From Acidobacteria bacterium 37-71-11 (lineage in GTDB: Bacteria > Acidobacteriota > Thermoanaerobaculia > Thermoanaerobaculales > Thermoanaerobaculaceae): 7,877 nt of DNA. Positions 5,494 through 7,877 of this stretch are shown piece by piece. The notes under the pieces were generated by a model. The model worked only from the letters and a program-made list of their open reading frames with translations. It ran no database searches and was not told where the DNA came from. The stretch is taken from the NCBI GenBank assembly GCA_002279285.1, contig NCBR01000110.1, positions 1 to 7,877 of the forward strand, in the 5' to 3' direction. The position numbers and the translations under genes were made by a program. Within the stretch, counting starts at the first letter, position 1; each line of letters opens with the position of its first letter.

Positions 5494-5521
5494 ATTGTAG
5501 GCCAACCCTGACCGGTGTCAA
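5494..5521 (-). promoter_or_regulatory. Sigma-70-type promoter of tRNA-Gln
   Basis: On the minus strand TTGACA (5516-5521), a 16-bp spacer and TACAAT (5494-5499) make the best consensus promoter in the window. Transcription would start near 5487, about 11 nt before the mature tRNA 5' end at 5476. Confidence 0.8.
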
Positions 5522-5602
5522 CTTCGGTGGGCCGGCGCCCCAGCCGCTCGCAGGCCCCTCTCCCGGCGCCAAAGGGCCGACGTCCCGGCGCCGGGCGGCG
5601 GC

Positions 5603-5611
5603 TGGTAGACT
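5603..5611 (+). promoter_or_regulatory. Putative extended -10 promoter of gltX-glnS
   Basis: TGG-TAGACT is an extended -10 match; no -35 resembling TTGACA is at the usual distance. Transcription would start near G5618, the first base of an 8-pair hairpin (5618-5625/5630-5637, GUAC loop), leaving a 5' UTR of about 44 nt before the gltX ATG. Confidence 0.5.
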
Positions 5612-5661
5612 CGCGTTGCCGGGGCGTACGCTCCGGCGCGAGCAAAGGTGGACATTCGACG

Positions 5662-7155
5662 ATGGCCAACGTGGTGAGAACGCGAATCGCTCCCAGCCCG
5701 ACCGGCGACCCGCACGTCGGGACGGCGTACGTGGCGTTGTTCAACTACGCCTGGGCGAAGAAGAACGGCGGGCAGTTCGTCCTGCGCATCGAGGACACCG
5801 ACCGCGAGCGCTCGAACCCGACCTCCGAGCGCATGATCTTCGAGTCGCTGCGCTGGCTCGGCCTGACGTGGGACGAGGGGCCGGACGTCGGCGGGCCATT
5901 CGGGCCTTACCGGCAAAGCGAGCGCTTCGCGATCTACCGCGACCACGCCGAGCAACTCGTCGCAAGCGGCGCCGCGTACCCGTGCTTCTGCACCAGGGAG
6001 CGCCTCGACGCCCTGCGCGAGGAGCAGCGCCGGCTCAAGGTCGCGCACGCGCTCGGCTACGACGGCCACTGCCGCACGCTCGCGCCTGCCGAGGCGGCGC
6101 GGCGGCGCGCGGCGGGCGAGCCGCACGTGATCCGTCTGGCGATGCCGCGCGACGGCGAGACCGCCGTCGCCGACCTGCTGCGTGGCGAGATCCGCATCGA
6201 CAACCGCCTGGTGGACGACCAGGTGCTGCTCAAGAGCGACGGCTACCCCACGTACCACCTCGCGAACGTCGTGGACGACCACCTGATGGGGATCACGCAC
6301 GTGATCCGCGCCGAGGAGTGGATCTCCTCCCTGCCCAAGCACGCGCAGCTCTACCGCGCGTTCGGCTGGGAGGAGCCGGTGTTCTGCCACCTGCCGCTGC
6401 TGCGCAACGCCGACAAGTCGAAGATCTCGAAGCGCAAGAACCCGGTGTCGCTCAACTTCTACCGGCGCGCCGGCTACCTCCCCGAGGCGATGCTCAACTA
6501 CCTCGCCCTGATGGGGTGGGCGATCTCCGCCGACCGTGAGGAGTTCTCGCTTCCTGAGTTCATCGCGAGCTTCGACATCAAGGACATCACCCTGGGCGGG
6601 CCGGTGTTCGACGTCGAGAAGCTCACCTGGATGAACGGCAAGTACATCCGCGCTCTCGCGGTGCCCGGCCTCCTCGCCAGGTTGCGCGCCGACATCCTGA
6701 GCGACGACCACCTCACCAAGGTGCTTGCGCTCGCCCACGAGCGCATCGAGAAGCTCGAGGATTTCGTCGAGTACGCCCGCTTCTTCTTCGTCGGCGAGAT
6801 CGAGTACGACGCCGAGGCGCGGCTCAAGCTCGTCGCCAAGAAGCGCACGGCGGCAGAGACCGCCGAGGCCCTCGCACGGCTGCTCGAGGAGCGGCTCGAC
6901 CCGCTCCTCGACTGGGAAGCGGCGCGCCTGGAGGCCGAGATGCGCGCGTTCGCCGAGGCGGCGGGGTGGAAGAGTGGCGACCTGTTCATGCCGGTGCGCA
7001 TCGCCGTCACCGGCAAGGCCGCGACGCCGCCGCTGTTCGAGACGATGGAGCTGCTCGGGCGCGAGGTCTGCCGCCGCCGCCTGCGCCGCGCGGTCGAGAC
7101 GCTCCATAGCATGAAGGCCGACCCGGGGCGCGCGCCCGCGCCGGAAGGGGTGTAA
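5662..7155 (+). CDS. gltX: Glutamate--tRNA ligase (GluRS)
   Basis: A 497-residue class I aminoacyl-tRNA synthetase that charges tRNA-Glu with glutamate in the cytosol. The start ATG follows an AAAGGTGG-like ribosome site (5644-5651) by 10 nt, and the protein opens with RTRIAPSPTGDPHVGT. H18-V-G-T is the HIGH signature, as in Thermus GluRS. RIEDTDRER and YRQSERF follow. C108-x-C110 with C137 mark a partly kept zinc site: the fourth ligand, usually C-x-H, is absent, although H136 precedes C137. LLKSDGYPTYHLANVVDDHLMG and the KMSKS-type motif K254-I-S-K-R-K complete the catalytic domain. The helical C-terminal part (about 320-490) is the anticodon-binding domain. R361 aligns, by my recollection, with Arg358 of Thermus GluRS, which selects C36 of tRNA-Glu and excludes tRNA-Gln. 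glnS follows after 4 nt, almost certainly in one operon. Confidence 0.97.
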   Translation: MANVVRTRIAPSPTGDPHVGTAYVALFNYAWAKKNGGQFVLRIEDTDRERSNPTSERMIFESLRWLGLTWDEGPDVGGPFGPYRQSERFAIYRDHAEQLVASGAAYPCFCTRERLDALREEQRRLKVAHALGYDGHCRTLAPAEAARRRAAGEPHVIRLAMPRDGETAVADLLRGEIRIDNRLVDDQVLLKSDGYPTYHLANVVDDHLMGITHVIRAEEWISSLPKHAQLYRAFGWEEPVFCHLPLLRNADKSKISKRKNPVSLNFYRRAGYLPEAMLNYLALMGWAISADREEFSLPEFIASFDIKDITLGGPVFDVEKLTWMNGKYIRALAVPGLLARLRADILSDDHLTKVLALAHERIEKLEDFVEYARFFFVGEIEYDAEARLKLVAKKRTAAETAEALARLLEERLDPLLDWEAARLEAEMRAFAEAAGWKSGDLFMPVRIAVTGKAATPPLFETMELLGREVCRRRLRRAVETLHSMKADPGRAPAPEGV

Positions 7156-7159
7156 ACCG

Positions 7160-7877
7160 ATGGATCCAACAGAATCCACCGTCGCGCTCGACTTCATCCG
7201 CGAGATCGTCGCCGCGGACCTCGCCAGCGGGAAGCACGCGACGGTCGTCACGCGTTTTCCTCCGGAACCCAACGGCTACCTGCATATCGGCCACGCCAAG
7301 TCGATCTGCCTCAACTTCGGCATCGCCGGGCAGTTCGGCGGGCGCTGCCACCTGCGCTACGACGACACCAACCCCACCAAGGAAGAGCAGGAGTACATCG
7401 AGTCGATCGAGCGCGACGTGCGCTGGCTCGGGTTCGACTGGGGGACGCACCTCTACTTCGCGTCCGACTACTTCGAGCGGATGTACGCGTGGGGCGAGAA
7501 GCTGATCGGGAAAGGGAAGGCGTACGTCTGCGACTGCTCGCCGGAGGACGTGCGGCAGCGGCGCGGCACGCTCACCGAGCCGGGCCGGGCGTGCGAGCAC
7601 CGGGAGCGCCTGGCCGCCGAGAGCCTCGACCTGTTCCGGCGGATGCGCGCGGGCGAGTTTCCCGACGGCGCGCGCACGCTGCGGGCGAAGATCGACATGG
7701 GGTTGGGGAACATCAACATGCGCGACCCGGTGATCTACCGCATCCTGCACGCGCCGCATCCGCACGCCGGCGCGGCGTGGTGCATCTACCCGATGTACGA
7801 CTACGCCCACCCGCTCGAGGACGCGATCGAGGGGATCACGCACTCGATCTGCACGCTCGAGTTCGAGGACCACCGGC
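7160..7877 (+). CDS. glnS: Glutamine--tRNA ligase (GlnRS), N-terminal part (partial)
   Basis: The first 239 codons of GlnRS (family length about 550-560), cut off by the window edge. GlnRS charges tRNA-Gln directly with glutamine, replacing the tRNA-dependent amidation route used by many bacteria. The HIGH motif is exact (H42-I-G-H) within RFPPEPNGYLHIGHAKSICL. LRYDDTNPTKEEQEY, RDVRWLGF and the distal YPMYDYAHPLEDAIEG with ITHSICTLEF are very close to the E. coli enzyme, including the tyrosine of PMYD that contacts glutamine there. The KMSKS loop and the beta-barrel anticodon domains are beyond the end. The ATG at 7160 follows the gltX stop by 4 nt, with GGAAGGGG (7143-7150) 9 nt upstream, so it is probably expressed from the gltX promoter. 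Bacterial GlnRS is generally attributed to ancient acquisition from eukaryotes. Confidence 0.97.
   Translation, partial: MDPTESTVALDFIREIVAADLASGKHATVVTRFPPEPNGYLHIGHAKSICLNFGIAGQFGGRCHLRYDDTNPTKEEQEYIESIERDVRWLGFDWGTHLYFASDYFERMYAWGEKLIGKGKAYVCDCSPEDVRQRRGTLTEPGRACEHRERLAAESLDLFRRMRAGEFPDGARTLRAKIDMGLGNINMRDPVIYRILHAPHPHAGAAWCIYPMYDYAHPLEDAIEGITHSICTLEFEDHR

Noticed and set aside
5518..7272. 584-codon minus-strand open frame opposite gltX
   Set aside because: Fully antisense to a clear GluRS gene and into its promoter region; composition is that of a codon-position shadow and no domain is seen.
7007..7873. 288-codon minus-strand open frame opposite glnS
   Set aside because: Antisense to the well-conserved GlnRS N-terminus; shadow frame.
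1..7877. CRISPR array, defence island or biosynthetic cluster
   Set aside because: No regularly spaced repeats, and all recognised genes are housekeeping or common metabolic genes.

Overview
This is a GC-rich (about 70% by eye), gene-dense chromosomal window from a Gram-negative-type (diderm) bacterium. An LpxL/HtrB-type lipid A acyltransferase and the end of a polyprenyl-phosphate sugar transferase support an outer membrane and surface polysaccharide. A bacterial GlnRS next to a Thermus-like GluRS, a FatA/FatB-like acyl-ACP thioesterase and a DUF971 protein would fit a lineage such as Acidobacteriota (Thermoanaerobaculia-like) or a deltaproteobacterial relative. That placement is a guess from gene content; nothing in the window fixes it. 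No phage, transposase, CRISPR array or defence gene is visible.

Layout. (1) 1-316: the 3' end of an exopolysaccharide sugar transferase. (2) 317-766: 450 bp with no convincing gene, packed with GC-rich stem-loops, probably a dispersed intergenic repeat. (3) 767-1528 (+): an acyl-ACP thioesterase, convergent with a two-gene minus-strand group: a YgjP-type metallopeptidase (1525-2112) and a DUF971 protein (2144-2494). The thioesterase and peptidase stop codons share one CTAG. (4) 2599-4277 (+): thiamine pyrophosphokinase followed by the LpxL-like acyltransferase. The latter overlaps by 11 bp a convergent CurA-like NADPH oxidoreductase (4267-5274, -). (5) 5403-7877: a translation block, with tRNA-Gln(CUG) on the minus strand, divergent from gltX and glnS on the plus strand. 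It holds the substrate tRNA, its cognate synthetase, and the GluRS that must avoid that tRNA.

The recognised genes are housekeeping or common accessory genes, and I found no obvious undescribed multi-gene system. The most notable signal is regulatory. Several genes (YgjP, thiN, lpxL) carry a TAGAAT/TAGCAT -10-like hexamer placed so that the predicted transcription start falls on or within about 2 nt of the start codon, with no Shine-Dalgarno. This suggests leaderless mRNAs. Others (DUF971, the oxidoreductase, gltX, glnS) have ordinary ribosome binding sites. Overlapping opposed -10 elements between DUF971 and thiN, a hairpin at the predicted 5' end of the gltX mRNA, and a leader of pre-tRNA-Gln complementary to its own acceptor strand are secondary observations.
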